Source: Daphnia pulex (taxonomy: Eukaryota; Arthropoda; Branchiopoda; Diplostraca; Daphniidae). From it: a stretch of DNA of 64,000 nt. Below, one piece after another: positions 50,301 to 58,727 of the stretch. The DNA lies in contig NC_060024.1 of the NCBI RefSeq assembly GCF_021134715.1, positions 12,822,974 to 12,886,973 of the forward strand. The letters run 5' to 3'. Position 1 is the first letter of the stretch, and every line of letters starts with the position of its first letter. The notes beneath the pieces are model-generated. The model saw only the letters and a program-made list of their open reading frames with translations. It had not been told where the DNA came from and did no database searches. The position numbers and the translations under genes were made by a program.

Positions 50301-53300
50301 GAAGGATGAGTTAATGTTGAGGAACTTTGGGTTGAAGGGTAAAATCGATTCGGTGTCACAACTGTTTGCTAAGCCTAACTCTTCCAAGGGCCATGTCAAA
50401 ATTCTTTTCAACTGTAAAGAGACTCGTGATCTTGCCATCCTTAACGGTGTGGTTGATTTTTTCAACACCACCGCCCGTATTGTTGAAATTCTTTTAGACC
50501 GAGAGGTCCGCCGATGCTTTAAATGTCAAGGATATGGCCATGTTTTGGCGACATGTCGTGATCCTAAGCCCAGCTGTGGTAAATGCGCTGGTCCACATCT
50601 TACTAGAGACTGCTCTAGCAAGGTATGGAAATGTGTGAATTGCAAAGGTGATCATCAAGCTGGTGATCGACATTGTCCCTCCCAAATGAAAGCCGTGGCA
50701 AGATACAGGATTAGGATGGAGCGTGCTTAATGCCTGACAATACTGTAAATCCTAATCGCCTTTTCAGATGTTTGCAAGTAAATCTTCGTCATTCAAAGGT
50801 TGCATCTGCCTCCTTGGCGGAGGTGATTTTAGAAAACAAATTTGATGTAATCCTTATTCAAGAACCTTATGCTAAGAACAGTAATTCTCCCACAGTTTCA
50901 AATATTCCTCCTGGCTATATATCGTTTCACTCTCTCTCCAAAGATCATGCATATGGGTCGGCTGTTCTTGTCAGGCTCTCTCTTGCCACTACCTTCCGGG
51001 CAGTTTGTCGCAGCCAGTCCAACCACATTGCGGCCGTTGATTTGTACACTCCATTTGGTACCTTCCGTTTTATTTCAGCCTATCTTCGTCCATCTATCAA
51101 TGACGTAGTGACTCAGTTTATCTCTGGCATCGGTGGCATTCTTAACAAGCTGTCGATCGTCGCAGTCGATTCTAATGCCTTGAACAAAATCTGGAACAGC
51201 AAATGTACCAACGCTAGAGGGACTGAATTGGAATCTGTAATTTCAGATAACTGCCTGCAAATCTTAAATCAGCCTTTAGACCAACTTTCATTCGTTCCTG
51301 CTGGCACCTCATTTCTCGATCTTACGCTTGCTGGGAGCTCTGTCAAAAGCTCTCGTTGGTTTTTTCCATCTATTCCTTCCATGTCTGATCATCCCTACAT
51401 TTACTTTGAGATAGATCAACGGTCAACTTCCTCTAACCCTTTCAATTCAGTAAGAACTAAGGTCCGTACTCCTCATATATCCCGTATCAATGTTGAACAA
51501 TTTCGTGGCAAGGTCTCTGCTGCTATCAAGCTTCTTTTAATGCAATCCTGTGTAACGACTCAAAGCATCGACTTATCGATTGAAGAGTTATGTGTGCTCA
51601 TTTCCTCTGCTGCTCGTTCCTCCAGAACAAGCAAATCGCTTGAGCCTGGTGCTCGTAATATGCCATGGTGGTCCAAAGAACTGTGTGGTCTTCGTCACAA
51701 AACACGTCAGGCTTTTAAGTTGTGGTCAGCCCAACGTACAGAGGTGAATAAAAATTCCTTCAAAGTCCTGAAAGCTTCTTACCAGCGTGAGATTCGTAAG
51801 GCTAAACAAGGTGCTTGGAAGCTCCTCTGTAGTTCCAATCCAGGGAGCAGTGACCTGTTCTCTGCCCTGAATGCTGCCTCTGGGAAGTTATCTTGTATTG
51901 GTCTCCCTACCGTGATCTGTGTCGATGGCATTGAAATATCTGAACCCCTGGCAATTTTAGAAAAATGTGCCCAACACTTCTTTCCTGAGCCTCCCCCGTC
52001 TGAAGACGTTCATCTCCCTGCCGAGAAACTTGCAGAGTCGTATTCCTTTTCATCTCATTCCCCCTCATTCATCTTCCCTCCAATAACATCTGAAGAACTG
52101 GCATCGGCAGTCACATCTATGAATGTTAAGTCTTCTCCTGGACTTGATGGTCTCTCCACAGCCTTGATCAACTCCTGTTTTCCATTGATCACCGACCATC
52201 TTTTAAATATTATGAATGCTTGTTTTTCCCTCTCCTACTTTCCGACTTGTTGGAAAGCTGCTAAAGTTGTCGTCATTGGCAAACCCAACAAGCCTGCCTA
52301 CGATTCTCTTAACAGTTTTCGCCCAATAAGTGTTGTAAATACCTTGGCGAAAGTTCTGGAAAAATTGATCTTGAGCCGGGTCAGGTGGGTGGCGTCTACC
52401 TGTCAGTGGCTAAGTCCTAGTCAACACGGCTTTATTCAGGGTAAATCTACTGAATCTGCAGCACACTCCCTGATCTCTTTTTGTGAATCTTCTAACAAAG
52501 CCAAGTGTACTACAGCCTGTGCCTTTTTAGATATAAAAAGTGCATTTGATGCGGCGTGGCATCCTGCCATTATTTCAGCCCTTGATAGTCGTCATTGTCC
52601 ACGTTATCTGACCCAATTAATCGTGAGCTTTCTCTCAGACCGCACAGCGCTTTTCTCTCTAAACGACTCTTCTCTGACGGTAAATGTTGGCCTCGGCTGT
52701 CCTCAAGGTGGCGTTCTGTCACCCTTCCTTTGGTCTGTTTTAATTGATGATGTGCTGCGTCTCTGCTTTCCCTTCCTTTCTTTTAATGTTGGGTTTGCTG
52801 ATGACCTTACTGTGGCTACGGCCCACAAAGATCCCACCATAGCTACTCGCAACTTGCAGATCATGTGTGATCAGGTCAACAATTGGTGCTTGAGCAAAAA
52901 AATGTCACTTAATGCTAGTAAAACTGTTTTCATGCTGGTAAACAAAAAATTAATAAACTGCTCGCACCTCAGTTTGACAATCAATGGGTTGTCCATATCC
53001 CCTTCCACTGAGACCGTCTTTCTTGGCCTCACAGTTGACTGTCGCCTTAAGTGGCTAGTCCACGTTAATCAAAAAATTGCGGCGGCCAAACGTGTTTATT
53101 TTTCTCTAAGAGCGGCATTGAAATCAACGTGGGGCTATGACAAATATAGACTGAAATTTTTATACTATTCTGTTGTTGAACCGTTCCTGCTGTATGGCTG
53201 TTCCGTTTGGGCTCCTATGCTCTCTTCTAAGAAAAACATAAAGCTACTCCGCTCGTTTCAGCGTTCTGTTACCCTTCCGCTTTCCAGTGCCTTCAAATCT

Positions 53301-54993
53301 GTCTCGACAGAGAGTTGTCTTGCTCTCTCCAATATCCTTCCGATCGATTTGCGAGTGCTTGAAACCACTTACATGCGTTACTACTCTAACTCCACCGGCT
53401 ATTTCTCTCTTGCGTCCTCGAAGTGGTTAACAAGCCGTTTGCCTGGCCTTACAACGTCCGCCAAATATGATTTGCCCATGCTGCACTCTCACCCATTACT
53501 GCCTCCCTGGGAGCCCTTTTTACAACCTTCACTCCTTGTTGAGGGTTGCGAGTTGCTAGCCCCTAATGACAAATCTGTTTGCATCTTTGTCGCTGCTACA
53601 GCAGTGCCACGCGGATCGTATGGTGGTTGTTACGTGGCGACTAGCCATGCTGAAATCATAGATTTAGTAAATGGACCTGTTCCTTCTACCTGCGCTTTTC
53701 TTGCTTTACAGCTTACGGTTTTGAGTGCGATCACGATGGCTTCCCGTCTATTAGAAGAGGGTCTCAGTGTCGATATAATTGCAATCGACCCTTCTGCCTT
53801 TACGTTCACTCGCTATTTCTCTAAACTTTCTGCAATTCAACGTCTTTGTCTAGACATGCTTGTCCCCTACCGAGATAAGATACGATTGTTTATTTGCCAA
53901 CTCTCAAAGTCTGTAGGCCTTCAGCTTGCCATCGCTGGCTGTCAACTTCCTGGTGACAGTCTTGACAGTCTTTATAACCTTCCCAGATTACTTCCCTCTA
54001 AATCTTCAGCTCGACTCACGATTAAAAAGATAGCCGAGGAATTGTGGGATTCGGAATGGCGGAGCTGCTCAAATGGAAAAATGACTAGGGAATTTTTCCC
54101 AACGATTGAGTCCGTCAGACATATTCCAACTCACCAGCTCTGCCGTCAGATCGCCCAAGTCCTTACCGGCCATTCTCTACTTAAAGAACATCAGTTCCGC
54201 TTTAAATTTGCCAACTCTCCGGTCTGCACCTGTGGCAGTCCTACGGAGTCAGTGGAGCATTTTATTTTTCACTGTCCGCTCTTTTCCAAGCAACGTCTTC
54301 CTTTTGCTGCGACTTGCATCTCTATTGATGGTTCTTGGCCTAGGTCATTGCATTCCATTCCATCGAACCCCATTTTATGGGAAGCCTTTCGGCAGTTTGT
54401 ACGCTCAACTAATCGCCTGATGTGGAAAGAGGTGTAGGGTGTTACCCGTAATTGCTTGAATATTGGCTCTGGTCTCTATTCTCCTCCATTCTTGTACCTT
54501 ACCGCTCTCGATGTTCACTCTTGGCCCTAAGATTTACTTAGGTTGCCCAGGAGGTCATCTCGCGGTTCTTATCTTGTGTAAATTGCGGCTCTGCTCCCCT
54601 GCTGGTCAGGAGAGTGTGAGCCCTTGCATTTAATTGTACATATTGATCTTATGCCCAATCTCTAACCTCAAGCTAGCCAGAGATTTTCCCGCTGTAACTG
54701 TGTTCACCGCTCTCTGCTTGGTGGAGGCTGTACCGGTGGCCGTCGGCTGATGGTCTTGAAGGTGCAACCAAACCGGGTAGACTCCAAAAAGCCAAGCAGA
54801 GCTCGCGGATGATCGCCCGCCCAGCGTGGTGTAAATAGGCCCAGTTTCCCTTTTCGTGTTGTCTTATTCGTGTTGTTTTATTCGTGTATTAGTTTTCGCC
54901 ATGCACAATGTTCCCTGTATATATGTGTTGTATCTATATTGCCATGAAACTGTACAATACATTCGAGCGACACTCCTGCAGGAGGTAACGCTC

Positions 54994-55027
<34 letters not shown>

Positions 55028-55731
55028 GTATTTCCAGGTGCGCCAAATCTTGGAACGCCATTTGGTCGTCGGTCAAGAATTGAGCATCAACAACCTGACG
55101 AGCCAGGGGCGTGACAACTACCTGCAAACGATCCGCGGCAAAGTGAAGATCGTCTTCGTCGAAAGCGGCGGAGGTAAATAGATTCAATTCAATCCATTTC
55201 ACACTTGGATATTTTTTTTGTTTGTTTTTTAAATGCACATATAAGAGAACTATTAAATTGACGATCTTGTCAATTAATTTATCCGTTGCTAACAAAGAGA
55301 ATGGAGGGGAGCCAACGCGAGGTAAAACCAAAATGATCAACGCAAAATGAAATCTAATATAATAATGATACTTTAGGCTCGAAAATATTTTTAGTCTTAT
55401 CGCATTTGCGCTTTGTCTTATTGTTTTAAGCTTAAAATTTAGTATATGTAGTAGTTTAGGACGGTCGTTTTTCCCCAACATTTTATGGTTGTGTATATTA
55501 ACTGCGTTTGATAATTCAGAATACTTTGCCGAGTGGGAGAACATTCGTGCTCGAGTGGTCCGCCCGGATGTCCAGTGTATTGATGGCGTGATCCACGTGA
55601 TCGATCACGTCCTGGTGCAACGCCGCGAGATCTCCGTGTCGGGATCGGGACGGTTGGCAGTCGACGCTCTCCTATTGTTGTCCATCACTTTGACGGCCAT
55701 TTTCTTCAACAACCGAGCTCTCCAGCACTGA
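41368..55731 (+). CDS. Fas1: Fasciclin I, GPI-type cell adhesion protein, 675 aa
   Basis: Twelve exons join in phase: 41368-41502, 44223-44361, 44783-44961, 45272-45402, 45481-45577, 45982-46165, 46237-46397, 48291-48545, 48661-48872, 48935-49121, 55038-55173 and 55520-55731, with a 9-nt micro-exon candidate at 46938-46946. A signal peptide (MSWSVTLSLLAVSSWLLAF) is followed by four FAS1 domains. Their H1-like motifs are TVFAPNNEAM, TFLIPINRGFE, TLLAPSNEAF and TMLVPSDEAW. Their domain-end motifs are VLHVIDKVLEP, VVHLIDKPL, IVHIIDRVLGVP and VIHVIDHVL. Asn-glycosylation sites include NESL, NITI and NATI. The tail (SGSGRLAV then a hydrophobic run, FFNNRALQH) fits a GPI signal. Length and order match insect Fasciclin I, a neural homophilic adhesion molecule on axons. 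The 10th intron carries a retrotransposon inserted at its acceptor. Confidence 0.93.
41503..44222 (+). other. Fas1 intron 1 (2.7 kb)
   Basis: The first intron is long, unlike most others in the gene, and follows the signal-peptide exon. I see no nested gene. A CA run lies near 42221-42231. The acceptor is placed at 44222 (ccattag) because it gives SEFFSLISRNEL, matching the family; the alternative tttttcag eight bases downstream breaks frame. Confidence 0.6.
46938..46946 (+). CDS. Candidate Fas1 micro-exon, 9 nt (Ser-Phe-Lys)
   Basis: Within the intron between FAS1 domains 2 and 3, ctgcag is followed by TCCTTTAAG and a GTAAAC donor. It is phase 0 on both sides and turns FLK-EQRNG into FLK-SFK-EQRNG. 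Insect Fas1 is known to have alternatively spliced micro-exons, and my recollection of fly Fas1 has SFK at this junction. A GCATG pentamer lies seven bases upstream (46927-46931), inside the acceptor region. Confidence 0.6.
47882..47887 (+). other. Second, weaker micro-exon candidate, 6 nt (Val-Phe)
   Basis: GTCTTT sits between ctgaag and a strong donor, GTAAGTAT, in the same intron as the SFK micro-exon and is in phase. The pyrimidine tract is poor. Two TGCATG motifs (47843-47848 and 47857-47862) lie just upstream; this is the binding site of RBFOX/A2BP1 splicing regulators, which control neural micro-exons in animals. Confidence 0.35.
49188..49200. repeat. Target-site duplication, left copy (contains native splice acceptor)
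   Basis: tacgtatttccag here is identical to 55025-55037. It flanks the retrotransposon and ends in the native Fas1 intron-10 acceptor with its original upstream context. Confidence 0.95.
49201..49407 (+). promoter_or_regulatory. Retrotransposon 5' UTR, presumed internal promoter
   Basis: There is no ATG before the ORF1 start in this leader. Elements of this kind start transcription at their own first base from a downstream internal promoter; no specific box could be confirmed here. The first codon-sized triplets read GAA AGC TAG, a stop if Fas1 is spliced onto the element. Confidence 0.5.
49408..50730 (+). CDS. Retrotransposon ORF1 nucleic-acid-binding (Gag-like) protein, 440 aa
   Basis: The start is the ATG in the context ccaccaacATG; frame continues upstream without ATG. 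An N-terminal Cys cluster (C24, C27, C40, C44; CGFCQKSF ... KFCSTNC) resembles a small zinc finger of the MYM/TRASH style. A helical, probably coiled-coil stretch (KTQHERISKLESDLVDVKL) follows at about 140-165. An RRM-like middle comes next, then three zinc knuckles at about 370-383 (CX2CX4HX4C), 390-402 (CX2CX3HX4C) and 409-423 (CX2CX3HX6C). It is expected to coat the element RNA. Its stop codon overlaps the ORF2 start by one base. Confidence 0.93.
   Translation: MSQVDGGDISEPGSATSATSAITCGFCQKSFKGKKSRKFCSTNCFQDFQKANSSKQSTNVASFLTLANSDQDVYSTPNTVSKPKRLLSADSSPDVSMSDPKKIRYEDYSSLTNDSELSHLDALNREDICKKLMAAIDFIKTQHERISKLESDLVDVKLAFADAMTLRFVDQRASLTSQPAVPVHSGKPLYSQAVRGQQAPVLVASYSSSAMPPDRISLAGLEKLLDSGAGGPVPASVRQKDNNIFVRLNDPADLDRAKSILESKAGPDSVNIFNSVSRPTKLYPAVALFVDLSYLPSLKDELMLRNFGLKGKIDSVSQLFAKPNSSKGHVKILFNCKETRDLAILNGVVDFFNTTARIVEILLDREVRRCFKCQGYGHVLATCRDPKPSCGKCAGPHLTRDCSSKVWKCVNCKGDHQAGDRHCPSQMKAVARYRIRMERA
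50730..54437 (+). CDS. Retrotransposon ORF2: endonuclease and reverse transcriptase, 1235 aa
   Basis: The endonuclease covers about residues 10-230, with the expected residues visible: QVN near 16-18, Glu45 in QEPY, DSN at 147-149, Asp197 and SDH at 219-221. The reverse transcriptase spans about 465-760, with Asp601 in FLDIKSAFD, GCPQGGVLSP near 656-665 and catalytic FADD at 689-692. Residues about 950-1090 look like an RNase H fold without its acidic residues. A C-terminal finger C1166-C1168-H1177-C1182 (CX1CX8HX4C) is typical of this group. The enzyme nicks target DNA and primes reverse transcription on it. The start at 50730 is the A shared with the ORF1 stop (TAATG). No frame break is present. 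Confidence 0.95.
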   Translation: MPDNTVNPNRLFRCLQVNLRHSKVASASLAEVILENKFDVILIQEPYAKNSNSPTVSNIPPGYISFHSLSKDHAYGSAVLVRLSLATTFRAVCRSQSNHIAAVDLYTPFGTFRFISAYLRPSINDVVTQFISGIGGILNKLSIVAVDSNALNKIWNSKCTNARGTELESVISDNCLQILNQPLDQLSFVPAGTSFLDLTLAGSSVKSSRWFFPSIPSMSDHPYIYFEIDQRSTSSNPFNSVRTKVRTPHISRINVEQFRGKVSAAIKLLLMQSCVTTQSIDLSIEELCVLISSAARSSRTSKSLEPGARNMPWWSKELCGLRHKTRQAFKLWSAQRTEVNKNSFKVLKASYQREIRKAKQGAWKLLCSSNPGSSDLFSALNAASGKLSCIGLPTVICVDGIEISEPLAILEKCAQHFFPEPPPSEDVHLPAEKLAESYSFSSHSPSFIFPPITSEELASAVTSMNVKSSPGLDGLSTALINSCFPLITDHLLNIMNACFSLSYFPTCWKAAKVVVIGKPNKPAYDSLNSFRPISVVNTLAKVLEKLILSRVRWVASTCQWLSPSQHGFIQGKSTESAAHSLISFCESSNKAKCTTACAFLDIKSAFDAAWHPAIISALDSRHCPRYLTQLIVSFLSDRTALFSLNDSSLTVNVGLGCPQGGVLSPFLWSVLIDDVLRLCFPFLSFNVGFADDLTVATAHKDPTIATRNLQIMCDQVNNWCLSKKMSLNASKTVFMLVNKKLINCSHLSLTINGLSISPSTETVFLGLTVDCRLKWLVHVNQKIAAAKRVYFSLRAALKSTWGYDKYRLKFLYYSVVEPFLLYGCSVWAPMLSSKKNIKLLRSFQRSVTLPLSSAFKSVSTESCLALSNILPIDLRVLETTYMRYYSNSTGYFSLASSKWLTSRLPGLTTSAKYDLPMLHSHPLLPPWEPFLQPSLLVEGCELLAPNDKSVCIFVAATAVPRGSYGGCYVATSHAEIIDLVNGPVPSTCAFLALQLTVLSAITMASRLLEEGLSVDIIAIDPSAFTFTRYFSKLSAIQRLCLDMLVPYRDKIRLFICQLSKSVGLQLAIAGCQLPGDSLDSLYNLPRLLPSKSSARLTIKKIAEELWDSEWRSCSNGKMTREFFPTIESVRHIPTHQLCRQIAQVLTGHSLLKEHQFRFKFANSPVCTCGSPTESVEHFIFHCPLFSKQRLPFAATCISIDGSWPRSLHSIPSNPILWEAFRQFVRSTNRLMWKEV
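54438..55024 (+). other. Retrotransposon 3' UTR and poly(A) tail
   Basis: The non-coding tail has a short imperfect tandem near 54862-54892 (ttattcgtgttgt-like units) and ends in poly(A) directly before the duplicated target. The poly(A) run replaces the pyrimidine tract that stood before the Fas1 acceptor. Confidence 0.85.
55025..55037. repeat. Target-site duplication, right copy (regenerated splice acceptor)
   Basis: Identical to 49188-49200. It supplies the AG acceptor directly before Fas1 exon 11 (GTGCGCCAAATC, in frame), but is preceded by poly(A). Confidence 0.95.
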
Positions 55732-57419
55732 GGCGAAAAGTCTCAAGTTTCTCTCTATAGAAAAAATCACACAGTGCAAGGTCGTCTTTTCTTATATTAT
55801 AATTTTTCTTCACTGAATTTATTTTATTTTTATTAATTAACTTCACTCAAATTTTTTAAAAAATCCCTTCGTCCATCATTTCACCCTTTAGTATGGTTCT
55901 TTATCATTTGATTAAGTATATCAATCTTGTATATTTTATTCGGCGTGTTTTTGTCTCTCATCATTTTCTCCGTATAATTGACGCCATAAATTAGATCCGA
56001 GAATCTCACCAGTATGACGATGAAAAATAACATTTTTAGAGAGAACGAAGAGAAATAGACCATTTCATTTTGTTTTATGTTTTGACAAAACACTTTTGGT
56101 TCGTTTGTTTTTCTTTCGGTTGTACACAAGAGTACACAAATTATTTTGGTCTTTTTTTTTTGTGTTGGTATTTTTGAAATATTCGTCGGTTTTGAAAAAG
56201 AGATTATCGATTGAATAATTTCTCGACGTTTTATTTGAGCGAGTCTGAACGTTTCGACGAAACGAGAGAAACTGTCAACGTTTCTTCCATCTTTTGTCTT
56301 CAATTTTTTCCAAAAAATGTGTTGCGTGAACGCTGAGCACCTCCTTTATTTTAAAAATTCAATGTGGCTTCATTTGCATTTTTCAGAGAGACAAAATGTT
56401 GAACTGTGTTACGCTCGTTCTATTTGAGCGTGTAGGAGACCCATTTTTATCAAATTTTATTTTTTAACTTACTGCTGTCGTGAAACCGAATTTTCCGCAA
56501 CTCTGTCCTCCTTCAAACTCATTCACCTCACAGCCCCCAGCAGTTCCAACCCACAAAGAAACACACACACACGATGGAAACATCCCAGTTTTTTTGTTGT
56601 TGTTGTGTTTTTGTTTGTCAGCTGGAATTGAATTCTCTTTTTTATTATTTTCACTACCTCGCGTCGATCAATACAAAATTGCGGTCTCTTGTCAATAACA
56701 GCTACGTCGACCATTCTCTATGCATGTGTTCGATTGTCCGAGTATTTTATAGATGCACTGAGCGACATTCCAATGTTTCTATTTCGTTTTATTTCCCCCC
56801 CATTCCCAAACCCTTCTATACAATTTTTTGACATTCATTTTTGTGTTGCGTCCAGCCAGTCACGAATGCTGCCGTGAATCATACCATAATCCCATCACTT
56901 TCTGTCGACCCTCCTTCTTCCCTGTCGGGGAACCAAAAAATAATAACATAAATGAAAACCAAAAAAGTTAACAAGAAAATCTAACTGAACAAAAAAAAAT
57001 ATAATATCTCCTGATGATTGCGATGAGTGTTCATGGTAGAGTTCTCTGCTTTAGAAAAAAAAATAATAAAATGAATGGGTACCGATTCATGTCAAATTGT
57101 TGTTTCGTATTATTTTAGAGTTAAGTTTATTCACAGCGCAGAGTAATAGACGTTATGTGCCAGTTTGGTGTCAACGCTTGAACAACATGGACACACAGCA
57201 GCAGCAATACAAGTCAGTGAATAAATTTGATATATAAGAAGAGTATACAAAAATATGTTTTATGTAATATTTAAAAATTTGTTTTTTTTTCCAAGACCTG
57301 ACAAGGCACCCAATTATCAAATTCCCTAGCCCAAAAGTTACAGATATCACCGGATATCACATCTTAGTTAATTCCCATTGGTCGTAATAAGATTCACACC
57401 AGAACATTAAGTGCTCCAA
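55732..57419. other. Fas1 3' UTR and convergent spacer
   Basis: The region is AT-rich, with several AATAAA-like strings on the plus strand (for example near 57065 and 57220) that could serve Fas1. A 140-codon minus-strand frame at 56303-55881 is judged a chance frame in AT-rich sequence. Confidence 0.5.
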
Positions 57420-58331
57420 TTACTCGCGAAGACGGATAACTTTTCGTCCCTAGAGAATAATTCTGAATATTAGTAATTGACACAAATTTTCTGATTAGTA
57501 AGCCAAATTGCCATTAGAGAGTGTATACTATACCAGTCGGCTGGTGTAGGGCGTTCGGAATTCTGTCCGTCCATCTCCGAGGGTAACTAGATTAACTTCC
57601 GCTTTGCTGCGATGGCGTAATGTTAGATAATCTGCGGATCCGGAAGACCAAATTATCTATTATCATAATGCCGACACTGATAGATATTAAATGAGACGTT
57701 ATTACCCGCTTGATGTGATTGGTAGGAATAGGATTTCTTGTTGTTGCCGTTGGAACGGACTAATCTCGTGAAGGATTTCCAGATTTTTTTCAGCATGATG
57801 AGACCTCGAGGGCTTCCGTAAAAATAACTGACTGCAGTACCTTGGTATTATCCGCTATTTATGCGGTAGTAGCGGCGGTGCGGATATCGCGCTGCCGGTG
57901 CGCAGTTCAAAGGAAAAAAGGTTTGCCGCAAATCCACACGGGGGGCTGTGCGCTAAACACGCTCGACCCACTTTTGTACAACATAGTCTCTCTCAACGAG
58001 GTGGTTCAATGGCAGCTCTTTTGACATTCTGGAAAGAAAAAAAAAAGTGTTTGTGTTCTCAGTTACGATGACATATTACGATTAATGACGACTTCCGGAG
58101 CCCCCGGCAAGTGCTTGTGACCTGACCCGAGTTAGACTTTTGTTGCATTTTATCGAGTGTAATCGAGGCTTAATGGAACAGTCCAGTGCCCTACAAATGG
58201 GTCATACTTACAACTGCGCTCTAATCGCTACAGTTTAATGTAGGGAAATGGGAAATACACTTTAGTAGGCCACCACTTGTTACGCATTGTACTAGAGCAC
58301 TTATTATTGGGGTAGTTGGCCAGTTGGGCAT
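57420..58331 (-). CDS. Probable small gene of unknown function, about 106 aa
   Basis: The proposed structure is a non-coding exon 58331-58212 (GTAAGTATG donor), then coding exons 58028-57961 (ATG at 58027, after a long pyrimidine-tract acceptor), 57831-57706, 57631-57534 and 57449-57420. The last two introns are 74 and 84 bp with clean GT-AG ends and correct phases. The protein begins MSKELPLNHLVERDYVV, continues GLIMLKKIWKSFTRLV and KAEVNLVTLGDGRTEFR, and ends TSRLGRKVIRLRE. It is strongly basic with no membrane segment. The first coding donor (GTGTTT) is weak, so the N-terminal join is uncertain; a shorter 72-aa product from the Met in exon 57831 is possible. It is divergent from the rotatin-like gene. 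I do not recognise the family. Confidence 0.45.
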
Positions 58332-58727
58332 CTAAAGAAAAGGTTTTTTGATTAATGGTCAAGTTGTTAGTTCACATTCATCCGCATTTCTATTGATTTG
58401 GAGACTCTGAGTGCAGTGACTTTTCATCGCAGCGTGCAGCAATCTTTATCAATAGAATATTGAATTAAACGCCATCAGCGTCCCAGCCAAGTTTAATGGG
58501 AAAAGTTTTAATTTTGAAAAAAATATCTGAATTACACAGACAATCCTAAATACTATAATGACTACTTATCAAGTCAGTAAAGTCGCAGCAGTGACGTCAC
58601 TACTCCGGGGAGATTACATTCATCGAACTGGCAACGTTGATTTTGAGTTTCAGTTTGAAATTTCTGTCATTGCCAACGAAAAAGAAAACAATGCTTTTCT
58701 TCTATCGGTGATCTTTTTTTCTAGAAA
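58332..58727. promoter_or_regulatory. Bidirectional promoter candidate with a CRE palindrome
   Basis: About 400 bp separate the divergent small gene and the rotatin-like gene. A perfect TGACGTCA (CREB/ATF site) lies at 58592-58599, about 130 bp before the rotatin-like ATG. The ATG at 58728 follows a ttttttctag that looks like a 3' splice site, so a 5' non-coding exon probably lies in this interval. Confidence 0.45.

Larger units (their letters stand above)
49201..55024 (+). mobile_element. Intact non-LTR retrotransposon, R1/I-group (5.8 kb)
   Basis: The element is bounded by a 13-bp target-site duplication and ends in a pure poly(A) tail of about 30 bp. The 5' leader is 207 bp, followed by two uninterrupted ORFs (440 and 1235 aa) and a 3' UTR of about 560 bp. 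Apurinic-type endonuclease, reverse transcriptase with FADD, an ORF1 with three zinc knuckles and a C-terminal CCHC-type finger in ORF2 place it in the R1/I/Jockey assemblage, with organisation like the R1 clade. It lies in the sense direction of Fas1. Perfect duplications and intact frames indicate a recent insertion. Confidence 0.95.

Noticed and set aside
55881..56303. 140-codon minus-strand open frame with a hydrophobic, signal-like stretch
   Set aside because: It lies in AT-rich sequence expected to be Fas1 3' UTR, has Lys/Ile/Asn-heavy chance composition, no splice partners and no family motif.
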